Shown here piece after piece: positions 1 to 7,976 of a stretch of 47,190 bases of DNA; position 1 is the first letter of the stretch, and each line of letters begins with the position of its first letter. The notes under the pieces are model-generated. The model saw only the letters and a list, made by a program, of their open reading frames with translations. It was not told where the DNA came from and searched no databases. Both the position numbers and the translations under genes were made by a program. This stretch comes from Clostridiales bacterium (GTDB taxonomy: Bacteria; Bacillota; Clostridia; Saccharofermentanales; Saccharofermentanaceae): assembly GCA_017620475.1 (NCBI GenBank), contig JAFZQI010000043.1, positions 1-47,190 on the forward strand. The letters run 5' to 3'.

Positions 1-2
1 AG

Positions 3-260
3 GGTGAGGTAGCTGTTGAGGACATCAACGCTGCTATGAAGGCTGCTGCTAACGAGTCCTTCGGTTACACAGAAGAGAAGCTCGTTTCCTCCGACATCAT
101 CGGTATGAGATTTGGTTCCCTCTTCGATGCAAACCAGACAATGGTTTCCAAGATGGATGATGGCAACTCCCTCGTACAGGTTGTTTCCTGGTACGACAAC
201 GAGAACTCCTACACATCTCAGATGGTTCGTACAATCAAGTACTTCGCAGAGCTCGGCTAA
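3..260 (+). CDS. gap: Type I glyceraldehyde-3-phosphate dehydrogenase, C-terminal end (partial)
   Basis: The gene enters from the left edge, and only the last 85 codons are present, ending at TAA 258-260. The reading frame starts at base 3. The visible part matches the end of the GAPDH catalytic domain: the S-loop-following segment with [15 protein letters not shown] and the family-typical end [21 protein letters not shown] oxidises glyceraldehyde-3-phosphate to 1,3-bisphosphoglycerate with NAD+ in cytosolic glycolysis; the nucleophilic Cys and the NAD-binding domain lie outside the window. Codon use is strongly biased (GCT, TCC, CTC, AAC), as expected for a highly expressed gene. A strong terminator follows, so this is the last gene of its transcript. 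Confidence 0.95.
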   Translation, partial: GEVAVEDINAAMKAAANESFGYTEEKLVSSDIIGMRFGSLFDANQTMVSKMDDGNSLVQVVSWYDNENSYTSQMVRTIKYFAELG

Positions 261-302
261 TAGATTCAAAAGAGCTCAGCATGAACGCAGAGCTCGGCTA
301 AT
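245..302 (+). repeat. 17-bp direct repeat copying the end of the GAPDH gene
   Basis: CGCAGAGCTCGGCTAAT occurs at 245-261, across the GAPDH stop codon, and again without change at 286-302 in the 3' untranslated region. The period is 41 bp. It looks like a local duplication of the gene end. The second copy does not restore a reading frame. Confidence 0.85.
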
Positions 303-331
303 CACCACTCTCGAACTAAAGAGTTTACACG

Positions 332-361
332 GGACTGTCTCCTACGGGAGACAGTCCTTTT
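332..361 (+). terminator. Rho-independent terminator after GAPDH
   Basis: An 11-bp perfect stem, GGACTGTCTCC (332-342) with GGAGACAGTCC (347-357), closes a TACG loop of the very stable UNCG class and is followed by TTTT. Confidence 0.92.
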
Positions 362-480
362 CTATGCGCAAAAAACATGACGTGAAAATGACGGGCACCG
401 CTTGAAAAAGAAATACAAGCAGATCCGCGCTTTTCGCAAATCTGCTTGTACCCTAATCATTTACTGGTGTTCGGGACGGC

Positions 481-792
481 TCACTCCTCGTGCGTGACGA
501 GCTCGCTGTCGGCCTTTTTCACGGAGCGGTCCATCATGGCCTGGTAGGTCGGATTGGCCACGAGATCGCGCATGCCCATATTGATATGCTCATCGAAGAG
601 CGGCTTGCTGTGCTTGATCTTGTTTACGCGCGACATGACCACGAGCTTGCCGGCCCAGAGGTCATCACGGATGGCTTTACCGCCGATGTTGTTGGACGAG
701 TTGAGCACAATGCTGAAAATGAAAAAACCGATCGAAAAGCCGAAGCCACCGCCGAATAATATGGAAATAATAGCAACCAATGCGATTCTCAT
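481..792 (-). CDS. Small single-pass membrane protein, partner of the upstream zinc-ribbon protein
   Basis: A 103-residue protein with one hydrophobic, glycine-rich N-terminal segment (about residues 3-30), then the sequence LNSSNNIGG and a charged cytoplasmic or surface tail. I chose the ATG at 792 rather than the upstream GTG at 801. CAGGGG sits 8 bp before this ATG, and the N-terminus then aligns with the second copy of the module, the protein at 4701-5909 (LNKSNNMGD). The gene begins 5 bp after the stop of the zinc-ribbon gene at 798-2033, so the two are surely co-transcribed. I recognise no domain. The pairing with a zinc-ribbon membrane protein is preserved in both copies, which suggests that the two proteins work together in the membrane. 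Confidence 0.8.
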   Translation of the reverse strand: MRIALVAIISILFGGGFGFSIGFFIFSIVLNSSNNIGGKAIRDDLWAGKLVVMSRVNKIKHSKPLFDEHINMGMRDLVANPTYQAMMDRSVKKADSELVTHEE

Positions 793-797
793 AACAC

Positions 798-2033
798 TCA
801 CCCCTGTCTCTTTCTTGCAAAGTTAAATGTATCCGCGGACTGGGTCTTTTCGATCTGCCGCTTGACCTTCGAATAGAATAGAAATCCAATCAGGAAGAAG
901 ATCAGGCTGAAGATCATGACCGGGGCGAGGAGCGGAATGAAACTCGTAATCACGGTAAATCCCGCTAAGGACCCGAGACCTGCAGTAAAGAACATGCCGA
1001 TCACGAAGTAGACTGCTGCAAAGATAAGCGCGATAATGCCGCCCACCAGACCGACCAGCGACCAGAAAAGCTTCTTACTCCACGGCAGTCCGCAAACGAC
1101 CTTGCCGGTCTCGCCATTGACCAGGATCGTGTGAGGCTTGCCCTCGAACTGCACGGTCACGAACCACGCGGGCAGAAGGGCATACTTCAGATCCTTGTCG
1201 ATAAGCGTGGCCGACCGGCCATCCACGACACGGCAGCTGTGCGCGGAAATATCCTTATACATGGACCTCCTGAAAACATCCGTTGCCCGGAAATCCGCGG
1301 TCTTCCGAAGCTCCCCGTAGGTCAGGTCGGACATGTCGGAATAAAAGCCCAGCATATACTCCTCATCGAAAACCTTGAGCTTTCTAAGGTCGTACGGCTC
1401 GAGGAGACGGCTGGTCGAATCGTCGAGTTCCATCGAAGCCTCGACCAGCATGTTGTTGATCTTCATGTGACCGGACCGCGCGTAGTAACACGTATGCGAA
1501 GAATCGCCGGATCCGATTTCGCCGGAGATAACGTCCGACTCCGCGTGGTAGACATCGACCAGCCAGTACGGGATATAAATGCCCTGTACGGACTCCGGCT
1601 GCAGGTTTTTGAATTCTTTCGGTACGAAAACCCCCTGTCTGCATTTCTGCCGGATGATCTCGGTGGCCTGCTCACGCGTAAACTGGAACGGCATAATGAA
1701 GTCGGGGCGTTTTTCTTTACTGATCCGGCTGAAGATGACGCTCGCACTTCCGCAGTAGATACATGTGGTGGAAGCTTCTGTCCCCGAGATGATCATTTCG
1801 CCGCCGCAGGAACTGCAGGTGTAAACGTGGCACTCCATGAATTCCTGCATGGCGCCACTTTCTATTGGCTGCCCCGTTACCGGGTCGATCGCCCGCGGCC
1901 CTTCGGCAAACTCCTTGTCGTAGCTTTCTATTCCTTCCGCTCGAAAAGCACTGCCGCACGCGTCGCAGACGACATTTTTGGTGAGCGGGTCGAAGACAAG
2001 CGGGTATCCGCAGTTTCTACATAGTGTGGCCAT
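798..2033 (-). CDS. Double zinc-ribbon membrane protein (TFIIB-type zinc ribbon family), copy 1
   Basis: A 411-residue protein. The first zinc ribbon has Cys5, Cys8, Cys23 and Cys26; the second has Cys73, Cys76, Cys91 and Cys94, with CSSCGG and CIYCGS knuckles. A soluble central region follows, with GIYIPYWLVDVYHAE and YALLPAWFVT motifs. Next come two or three hydrophobic segments (about 310-385) and a basic tail ending FNFARKRQG. Database annotation usually calls this family a TFIIB-type zinc ribbon-containing protein; its reaction, if any, is unknown. A close paralog lies at 5914-7155, with the same ribbons, the same IPYW and LLP.WFVT motifs and the same FNF..KRQG end. Start: ATG at 2033, preceded by AGGACGGAAG. 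The small membrane gene at 481-792 follows at once. The ribbons may bind zinc structurally or bind a partner protein; a DNA-binding role is not shown. Confidence 0.9.
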   Translation of the reverse strand: MATLCRNCGYPLVFDPLTKNVVCDACGSAFRAEGIESYDKEFAEGPRAIDPVTGQPIESGAMQEFMECHVYTCSSCGGEMIISGTEASTTCIYCGSASVIFSRISKEKRPDFIMPFQFTREQATEIIRQKCRQGVFVPKEFKNLQPESVQGIYIPYWLVDVYHAESDVISGEIGSGDSSHTCYYARSGHMKINNMLVEASMELDDSTSRLLEPYDLRKLKVFDEEYMLGFYSDMSDLTYGELRKTADFRATDVFRRSMYKDISAHSCRVVDGRSATLIDKDLKYALLPAWFVTVQFEGKPHTILVNGETGKVVCGLPWSKKLFWSLVGLVGGIIALIFAAVYFVIGMFFTAGLGSLAGFTVITSFIPLLAPVMIFSLIFFLIGFLFYSKVKRQIEKTQSADTFNFARKRQG

Positions 2034-2610
2034 CTTACTTCCGTCCTTTCTGACAAAGGGTATTTATCCTGCTTCCGTCTTTTCAGGCAGAAGGTATCCG
2101 TCTTTCTTGTGCCTCTTTAGACAATGGATGTCCGTTTTTTGTACTGAATCCTATTATAATACAGAACAAGGATCTATGAGAAAATCTACTGCTTGAAAAA
2201 CATGTTCGTATGAAAAGAGTACTGTTCGCAATACAGTGCGTTCGTTTGAAAAGGTGCGGTTCGCAAAAAGTGTTCGCTTGAAAATGATACTGTTTACAAT
2301 AATAAGTGTTCATTTTAAAACGACCGTTTTGCAATTCTGAACACAAATTCCTGCAATTTATTTCTGCCCCGGGGGCAGATTACGCTTGTGGTACAGGGGA
2401 GAAATCCTTCTTTTTGCCATGCCCGCATCTATGGTACAATGTGTTCGGATGCAAGGAAGGAAGCACCGCATTTCTTTTTCAAAATACCTGCCTGAGCAGG
2501 CAGAAGGAACGTAAGTTGCGGGACAAGTGCTTTTCGAAAAGAATGAAGTACGGCGGCATCCAAAGGGTGAAGAAGAAGGGAAACAAATCTTTGTAAGTGA
2601 GGGTACGGTC
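2034..2610. other. Divergent intergenic region with repeated short motifs
   Basis: This 577-bp stretch between two divergent zinc-ribbon genes shows no convincing coding sequence. A symmetrical TATTATAATA lies at 2153-2162 and could serve as a -10 box in either direction. Between 2191 and 2340 the pattern TTCG..TGAAAA, with nearby ACTGTT, recurs about five times. Near 2525-2543 there is AAGTGCTTTTCGAAAAGAA, one of the intergenic motif copies described in the findings. Confidence 0.6.
2432..2440 (+). promoter_or_regulatory. Extended -10 promoter element before the 2611 gene
   Basis: TGGTACAAT fits the extended -10 form TGnTAnAAT and lies about 170 bp before the ATG at 2611. TTGCCA at 2414-2419 is a weak -35 candidate with a short 15-bp spacer. 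Confidence 0.45.
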
Positions 2611-3513
2611 ATGAAATTAGCAAGCCTCAACTGTCCGAACTGCAACGCGCCGCTGCGCGAGGAAAGCGGTAAATTCATCTGCACCGCGTGCGGAAGTGCT
2701 TTTACCATGGACTACGACGAGTCCGATGTCGAGCACGAGAAGCTGGCGACGGAGGCCGAGCGCGAGCGCATTAAGAAAGAGCGCGATCTCGAGCTGATGG
2801 CGACAAAGATCCGTCTCGATGAAGAAGCCGCAGCGAGAAAAGCACAGCGCGACAGAAGCCGCCGCGTCGGTATTTTTGCTGGCGGGATCGTAAAGCCTCT
2901 GGTCATCGGACTTATAATCTTTATGGTCTTTACGGTCTTAACCCCGCTTTCGGTTGTGCTTATTTTCAGCAGAGCGAGCAAGAGCATGAAGACGGATAAA
3001 AAGACGACGGCTACGACCTCTGCGAACCTGGGACTGGACCTTTCGAAGGAGCAGGTGCTGGGCGACGAAGGTTTCACGGTCTATGCCATAGCGGCGGCGA
3101 AGACAGATGTCAAGAACAGCCACAGCAGAGATGTTGCGGACTGGGCGCTTCGAATGGAACTGGATTCGGATTATGTGCCGACGGCGCAGCTCTCCGGTGA
3201 GCCGAAACTCGAGAACGTTTACTTCCTGCCCTATGTGGACAGAAACTATTTCTATGTAGTATTTTCTCTTACCTATACCTACATGGAGGAAGAGATCGAC
3301 CGGACCACGACAGTGTACTGTGCGCGGTATTTCAAGGATATCAAACTGAGGGAAGACGGATCGGTCTTCTGCGATTACATCGTGCAGATGGATATCGGGG
3401 ACTCGGAGGATCTGCATTTCTATGGGTACTACGATAAGGATCTGCTTTATAAGGAATTGATCGAGGGAAAGAATGTACCGGTCATCGACCTGTCGGAGGA
3501 ACTGGTGAAGTGA
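2611..3513 (+). CDS. Zinc-ribbon protein with one membrane segment
   Basis: A 300-residue protein. The N-terminal ribbon has CPNC and CTAC knuckles (residues about 8-11 and 27-30). A charged, probably coiled-coil stretch rich in Glu, Lys and Arg follows (about 45-95), then one hydrophobic segment (about 105-130), a Thr/Lys linker and a C-terminal domain of about 140 residues likely outside the cytoplasm. I chose ATG 2611 because the ribbon motif begins at once there, as in its paralog; an upstream GTG at 2527 would add a charged tail with no counterpart. The gene at 3624 shares the start MKL.SLNC.NCN.PLRE and the same order of parts, so these are tandem paralogs. No enzymatic motif is visible. 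The layout (ribbon inside, membrane anchor, outer domain) fits a signalling or scaffold role, but that is inference. Confidence 0.85.
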   Translation: MKLASLNCPNCNAPLREESGKFICTACGSAFTMDYDESDVEHEKLATEAERERIKKERDLELMATKIRLDEEAAARKAQRDRSRRVGIFAGGIVKPLVIGLIIFMVFTVLTPLSVVLIFSRASKSMKTDKKTTATTSANLGLDLSKEQVLGDEGFTVYAIAAAKTDVKNSHSRDVADWALRMELDSDYVPTAQLSGEPKLENVYFLPYVDRNYFYVVFSLTYTYMEEEIDRTTTVYCARYFKDIKLREDGSVFCDYIVQMDIGDSEDLHFYGYYDKDLLYKELIEGKNVPVIDLSEELVK

Positions 3514-3623
3514 CGCGCGGCGCGGGCTAAACGAATGCCGCTGCGCGTGCGGCCACGAGTACGAACGGACGCCGCGCCGAAAAAGCCGCCGGCCTGCGGA
3601 GACGCGGATAATGGAGGAAGAAG

Positions 3624-4532
3624 ATGAAACTCAAGAGCCTGAATTGCAAGAATTGTAACAGTCCTTTGCGCGAGGTGGATGGGAAGCTGCACTGTGATGT
3701 GTGCGGAAGCTCTTTTGACATCGAGATGAGCGCGGAGGCGCAGCAGATCGAGCAGATCCACAAGTCCATCGAGAATTCGCGTGAGAACATCGAGGCCGAC
3801 AAGCGGGCGCTTGAGGAATTCCACCGCGTCAAGGAAGAAGCGCAGATCGAAAGAGAACGCCGGATACGGGAAGACATAGAGGCGAAAATGCGTGAGACCC
3901 GGAAAAAGGCATTCCGCTCCACGATGATCAAAACGGGTGTTACGATCGGCATTTGCATCGCCATCGTTGCCGTCATGGTCATTGTCTTGAAGAATACCCA
4001 GCCGGAGGGCAAGAAGAAGGCGACCACCACCACAACGGAAGAGAAGAACTATCGCTTGATACCCGCAGTCATCACCGGCGACAGTGCTTTTGTAGAAGAA
4101 TTATCGGGAAAAGTCGTGGACATGATCAAGAAGGATCACGAGGGCTCGGTATATGAGTCCACGGATGACACGCTCTACATCTGGAACCTGAGTGCCGACC
4201 CGTACATCGAGGAGTACTACCTGCTGACCCGCGAGGACAGGAACTACCTCTACATGCTGGTGGCGATGCCCATGATTGGCAAGGATAACGGTAATCCGGA
4301 GGGAGAGGACCGCGAGATGGTCGGATATGTCTTCGCGTATGTCGAAGATGTGCTGGTAGGAAAAGACGGGAAGCTCGCGTACGACGAAGACGGGATCCAA
4401 ACTACGGGATCATCGCAGTACAACTTCATGTGGCACGCGGACTTTGACCGGAAGTTCCTGATCGACGAGGTCATCGGCGGGATGGAGAAAGATCCTGAGA
4501 AGCCGTACGTCGCGCAAGAGTTCACGGTGTGA
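3624..4532 (+). CDS. Zinc-ribbon protein with one membrane segment, tandem paralog
   Basis: A 302-residue protein with a ribbon at the N-terminus (CKNC and CDVC knuckles). A long Glu/Arg-rich coiled-coil stretch follows (about 35-95), then a membrane helix (about 103-123), a Lys/Thr-rich linker and an outer domain of about 160 residues containing EDRNYLYMLVAMP. The preceding paralog has a similar DRNYFYVVFSL stretch, which supports shared descent over the full length. The start ATG has GGAGGAAG 4 bp upstream. The 110-bp GC-rich gap after the preceding gene carries no clear terminator, so co-transcription is likely. A bidirectional terminator follows. The function is unknown. Confidence 0.87.
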   Translation: MKLKSLNCKNCNSPLREVDGKLHCDVCGSSFDIEMSAEAQQIEQIHKSIENSRENIEADKRALEEFHRVKEEAQIERERRIREDIEAKMRETRKKAFRSTMIKTGVTIGICIAIVAVMVIVLKNTQPEGKKKATTTTTEEKNYRLIPAVITGDSAFVEELSGKVVDMIKKDHEGSVYESTDDTLYIWNLSADPYIEEYYLLTREDRNYLYMLVAMPMIGKDNGNPEGEDREMVGYVFAYVEDVLVGKDGKLAYDEDGIQTTGSSQYNFMWHADFDRKFLIDEVIGGMEKDPEKPYVAQEFTV

Positions 4533-4585
4533 ATGGTCAGCCGATCCCGGTTTGTAAAAGCAGGATAAAATGCTAATCTGTGAAA

Positions 4586-4625
4586 AAAACAGCCTGATGG
4601 TCTATTAAAACCATCAGGCTGTTTT
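4586..4625. terminator. Bidirectional terminator between convergent genes
   Basis: AAAACAGCCTGATGGT (4586-4601) pairs perfectly with ACCATCAGGCTGTTTT (4610-4625) around an 8-base loop. The A-run and T-run flanks allow it to work for the + strand pair and for the - strand gene at 4701. Confidence 0.93.
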
Positions 4626-4700
4626 AACGGCTTATTTTTTTCTGCACACAACAATTATATCGTTTGATTAGTCGCTCGGCTCGTGACCGGCACGACCGTT

Positions 4701-5909
4701 TTACATGAAGTCTTCAAAATCACTGAAGTCGTCGTTTTCATTGGTGTTTTCCCAGAGCGGGCGCTTGGCCGTCGGTGCCTCGTAGATCGGCTCGGCCGGG
4801 GCCGGCGATGAGAGGTTGCCGGAGAACGGCGAGGCTGTGACGGAATCCATAGCTTCATCCATTCCGGAAGCGGCAGGGGCTACCGGTGAAATACCGGTAG
4901 ATGCAGGTGTTCCTGCTGCAACAGAATCAGCGGGAGTTGCGGAAGCGGCAGGTGTCGTTTTCTTCGTTCCGAACCAGAAATCGTCGAAATCGGAAGCCGG
5001 GCGCTTGGGCGGATCCTTCGGAGCTTCCATCGCGGAAAGATCCATCACCGGCTCATCCATTTTCGCTCCGCCGGCAACAGGCGCAACGCCTAATCCGCGG
5101 CTCGCCCCGCTGTTCCCGCGCGTGACCGGAGGAACCGTTCCGTTCCCGGTCGTGGCCTGAGGAATCGAGCCCGAACCCATATTTCTTCTGCGGCTCGCCG
5201 CCCAGGCACTCTCGCCACGAGAAGAATTCGAACGGATCGTCTGGCCGTTGGACCCGAGCGTTCCGTAAGATACGATTGAACTGGTAGCGCCGACCTCGCG
5301 TGAATAACCGATCTGGTTGGATGAATCGCCGCGGAAAATCGATGTCGTCGAACCCAATGCTCCGGAAGCTGTCGACACCCCCACTACGCCGGGCTTCGGA
5401 GCCTGCGCTGAAGAAGCCTTCGCTGCCGGATTGAATATCGAGAAACCGTCGGAAGACGAAATCACTGCAGGAGAAGGAAGCAATCCGTCGGACTCTCCCG
5501 AATCAGAACCGGAAACCACGCCGCCGGCATTCCCATTCTCCGCAGCCTCCACGCCTTCGACAGAATCAAAGGCAGACACCTCAGAAGAATCGTCCTCTGT
5601 CGGGAAGTAACGCTCCACCAGATCTCCGGGATTCGCACGAAGTCCCTTTTCGCAGTGATTCAGATAATCGCGGCTTCTAGTCAGCGCCTCCAAATTCATC
5701 TCCACATAGTCGGTCATCAGCTGCTGACTGCCCGACATGTTGCTCTGCTGCGACAAGTACACGATGTTCGAACTGAACTCCTCGTTTTTAAGCCGGCTGT
5801 CGCCCATATTATTCGATTTATTAAGAAGGGCGGACATGATCAGAAACGAGAAACCGATCCCCATTGAGGCGCCCATCAGAATAGCAAATAGCCAATACAA
5901 AACACCCAT
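4701..5909 (-). CDS. Membrane protein with long low-complexity tail, partner of zinc-ribbon protein copy 2
   Basis: A 402-residue protein. Residues 1-30 form one hydrophobic glycine-rich segment followed by LNKSNNMGD, matching the 103-residue protein at 481-792. A helical region (about 35-110) follows. The remaining 280 residues are Ser/Ala/Gly/Pro-rich and look disordered, with short acidic-aromatic motifs (FDDFWF and the end DDFSDFEDFM). The start ATG has CAGGGGTGAG before it, as in the other copy. It begins 4 bp after the stop of the gene at 5914-7155, so the two-gene module of 481-2033 is repeated here. Compared with copy 1 this partner has gained the long tail. The tail motifs could be docking peptides, but that is inference. 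Confidence 0.82.
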   Translation of the reverse strand: MGVLYWLFAILMGASMGIGFSFLIMSALLNKSNNMGDSRLKNEEFSSNIVYLSQQSNMSGSQQLMTDYVEMNLEALTRSRDYLNHCEKGLRANPGDLVERYFPTEDDSSEVSAFDSVEGVEAAENGNAGGVVSGSDSGESDGLLPSPAVISSSDGFSIFNPAAKASSAQAPKPGVVGVSTASGALGSTTSIFRGDSSNQIGYSREVGATSSIVSYGTLGSNGQTIRSNSSRGESAWAASRRRNMGSGSIPQATTGNGTVPPVTRGNSGASRGLGVAPVAGGAKMDEPVMDLSAMEAPKDPPKRPASDFDDFWFGTKKTTPAASATPADSVAAGTPASTGISPVAPAASGMDEAMDSVTASPFSGNLSSPAPAEPIYEAPTAKRPLWENTNENDDFSDFEDFM

Positions 5910-5913
5910 GATC

Positions 5914-7155
5914 TCACCCCTGTCTCTTCTTCATGAAGTTAAAGATCGAAGTAGATTGCGTAAGCATCAGTTGCTTCATCACTTTCTTATAAAGCGCGAA
6001 TCCGAACGCGAAAACCGCGATTCCGATCATGATGGCTGCAATAATCAGGCTGAGCGGATTGTTGTTGCTCGAACTATGCGAACTTCTACTCGAATACGAT
6101 GTGAAAAGTGCCGGGACGAATTTGTACCGGAAGAATGCAGCCAGAAGCACGGTCAAAACGGTGGACAATCCCGCGACCGCGCTATAGAACGCCTTCTCGT
6201 GCCACGGCACGCCACAGACGATCTTGCCGGTCTGGCCGTTGACCATGATGGTGTTATGCCGGCCGTTATAGTCGTAGGTCACAAACCACACGGGAAGAAG
6301 CGCATACTTCACATCCTGATCAACGATCGTGACCGAACGCTCCGCACGCACTTTCTTCGAAGACGCCGAGATCGGCTTCATGGCCTGCTCCTGGAACGAC
6401 TCGCGGGCGCGCTGATGAACCGTCGCCTGAAGATCCTCGTTCGTAATATCGGAAACATTGGAATAGAACCCCAGCAGATAATCCTCATCGAAAAACTTCA
6501 GCGCCGAGAAATCGAAAGGCTCCAGACGCTGGGAGCTCTCATCCGAGAGCATCTGGGATCCGTCAACGGGAAGATTGCTGACCGCCATTTTACCGGCGCG
6601 TCCCCAGTACTTGGTCACGGTATGCTTGTTCCTGCGCACTTCGCCGGAGATCACATCCGCCTCAACGTGATACGCATTGGCGATCCAGTACGGAATATAG
6701 ATCCCGCGCACCTCGTCGGGCTTAAAGTTTTTCACTTCCTTCGGAATAAAAAGTCCCTTCTGAAAACGGGCCTTGATCGCTTCAACGGCGTATTCCTTCG
6801 TAACCGCAAACGGAATGATGAATTCCGGTGCTTTTTCCTTAGAAATACGATCGAAGACCACGCTGGAACTTCCGCAGTAAATGCACTTGGTGGATGCTTC
6901 GGTGCCGTTGATGGCGATCTCGCCGCCGCAGGACCCGCACGTGTAGATGTAACAATCGAAATACTCATCTTTGAGATCATCGCTCGGGCCGTAGACTTCC
7001 TCCGCAGATACCGCATGCTGGTTCTCGCGGTACTTCTTCTCGTTGGACTCGACCTCCTCGGCGTCCCAGGCGCCCCCGCACGAGGGGCAGACGACCTTCT
7101 GCTTCGCCGGATCGAAGATCAGCGGCGTAGCGCAGTTCTTACATAATGTTGCCAT
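5914..7155 (-). CDS. Double zinc-ribbon membrane protein (TFIIB-type zinc ribbon family), copy 2
   Basis: A 413-residue paralog of the protein at 798-2033. Ribbon 1 is CKNC...CPSC (residues about 5-26) and ribbon 2 is CGSCGG...CIYCGS (about 75-98). The central region has GIYIPYWIANAYHVE and YALLPVWFVT, then hydrophobic segments interrupted by a Ser/Asn-rich loop (about 330-385), and the tail ends FNFMKKRQG. I used the ATG at 7155, since the ribbon starts four residues later exactly as in copy 1; an ATG 18 bp upstream is possible. The membrane partner gene follows directly. No catalytic residues are recognised. The close conservation of both copies with both partners suggests a two-component membrane complex. 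Confidence 0.9.
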   Translation of the reverse strand: MATLCKNCATPLIFDPAKQKVVCPSCGGAWDAEEVESNEKKYRENQHAVSAEEVYGPSDDLKDEYFDCYIYTCGSCGGEIAINGTEASTKCIYCGSSSVVFDRISKEKAPEFIIPFAVTKEYAVEAIKARFQKGLFIPKEVKNFKPDEVRGIYIPYWIANAYHVEADVISGEVRRNKHTVTKYWGRAGKMAVSNLPVDGSQMLSDESSQRLEPFDFSALKFFDEDYLLGFYSNVSDITNEDLQATVHQRARESFQEQAMKPISASSKKVRAERSVTIVDQDVKYALLPVWFVTYDYNGRHNTIMVNGQTGKIVCGVPWHEKAFYSAVAGLSTVLTVLLAAFFRYKFVPALFTSYSSRSSHSSSNNNPLSLIIAAIMIGIAVFAFGFALYKKVMKQLMLTQSTSIFNFMKKRQG

Positions 7156-7501
7156 GGATAGCACCATCCTCATATAAATATATCTTCTTCAATTATACGG
7201 CAAAAAAATTTGATGTCACCTTACCCTTCCGAGAAATACGGATAGCTATTTCACCTTCTCTTTTGGAAAAGCGCTGTCCCGATCCTTTCTCCTTCTTTGG
7301 CAAAAGCACTGTCCCTTTTTTCTTTTTCCGCCACCCCTTGCGAAGAGCCCCGATCCTTACATCAGATTTCCGCATCCTTACGAAAGTGTAAGGCATCCGT
7401 AAGCGGCATCGATGGGACGGAAAGCGCAGATTTTCTAAGATAGAACCATCAAGAGAACAACAACGGTTCACGACAAAACGACGGAAACGAGGTACATAAA
7501 A
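7156..7501. other. Divergent intergenic region with two copies of the short intergenic motif
   Basis: This 346-bp spacer separates the zinc-ribbon module on the - strand from the small secreted protein on the + strand. It carries GGAAAAGCGCTGTCC at 7265-7279 and GCAAAAGCACTGTCC at 7300-7314, two close copies in the same orientation. AT-rich sequence near 7175-7200 probably holds the promoter for the - strand module. I see no gene. Confidence 0.6.
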
Positions 7502-7909
7502 ATGAGAAAAATGATTAAGGTTATCGCAGTATTAGGAATCGCATTCATCATCATGACAAAGTGCGGAGTTAAGAATCTGAAGAAAGCAAACTTCGTTTCC
7601 CACGACACCATCAAGACCATGAACATCGGCATCGACGAAGTCGCTCTTGATAAGGAAGAGTGCAAGAAGGAAGCACAGAGCATCATCGAGAACAAGGCAA
7701 TCGAGGGCATGAGCGAGAAGGAAATGGCCAAGGAGATCTACGCACACGTATTTATTCACGACGTAATCGAAGTTATGCCTTCCTTCATCCGCGACAACAA
7801 GATCGTTGCACGTACTTACAACAGCACAGTAAACGGCATCGACCTCGAGGACTTCGGTGACACCTTCCTCCGCCAGATCGCATACAATGTCATTTGGGTC
7901 ATCGGCTAA
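7502..7909 (+). CDS. Small exported or membrane-anchored protein of unknown function
   Basis: A 135-residue protein. Residues 1-20 (two Lys/Arg then a hydrophobic run IKVIAVLGIAFIIM) look like a signal peptide or signal anchor; a Cys at residue 21 lacks a good lipobox. The rest is a soluble, mainly helical domain with MSEKEMAKEIYAHVFIHDVI and a hydrophobic end. The start is supported by the ACGAGGTACATAAAA region just before ATG 7502, a weak binding site. Regular codon use resembling the GAPDH gene suggests good expression. A terminator follows, so the gene is monocistronic. I do not recognise the family. Confidence 0.78.
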   Translation: MRKMIKVIAVLGIAFIIMTKCGVKNLKKANFVSHDTIKTMNIGIDEVALDKEECKKEAQSIIENKAIEGMSEKEMAKEIYAHVFIHDVIEVMPSFIRDNKIVARTYNSTVNGIDLEDFGDTFLRQIAYNVIWVIG

Positions 7910-7941
7910 GCTGGCAGATCGCCATAAGAAAAACGCCTGAC

Positions 7942-7976
7942 AACCGGTCCCGGTGTTTCACCGGCCCGGTTTTTTT
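7942..7976. terminator. Terminator between the small protein gene and the AraC gene
   Basis: AACCGG then CCGGTG (7942-7955) pairs with CACCGG then CCGGTT (7959-7971) around a TTT loop, followed by seven T. It lies between convergent genes and its right end touches the stop of the AraC gene. Confidence 0.85.

Noticed and set aside
1131..2024. Long + strand open frame of 297 codons
   Set aside because: It lies fully antisense to the double zinc-ribbon gene, whose ribbon motifs and paralog prove the - strand reading.
5737..7146. Long + strand open frame of 469 codons
   Set aside because: Antisense to the second zinc-ribbon gene and its partner; composition is His/Arg-rich as expected for a shadow frame.
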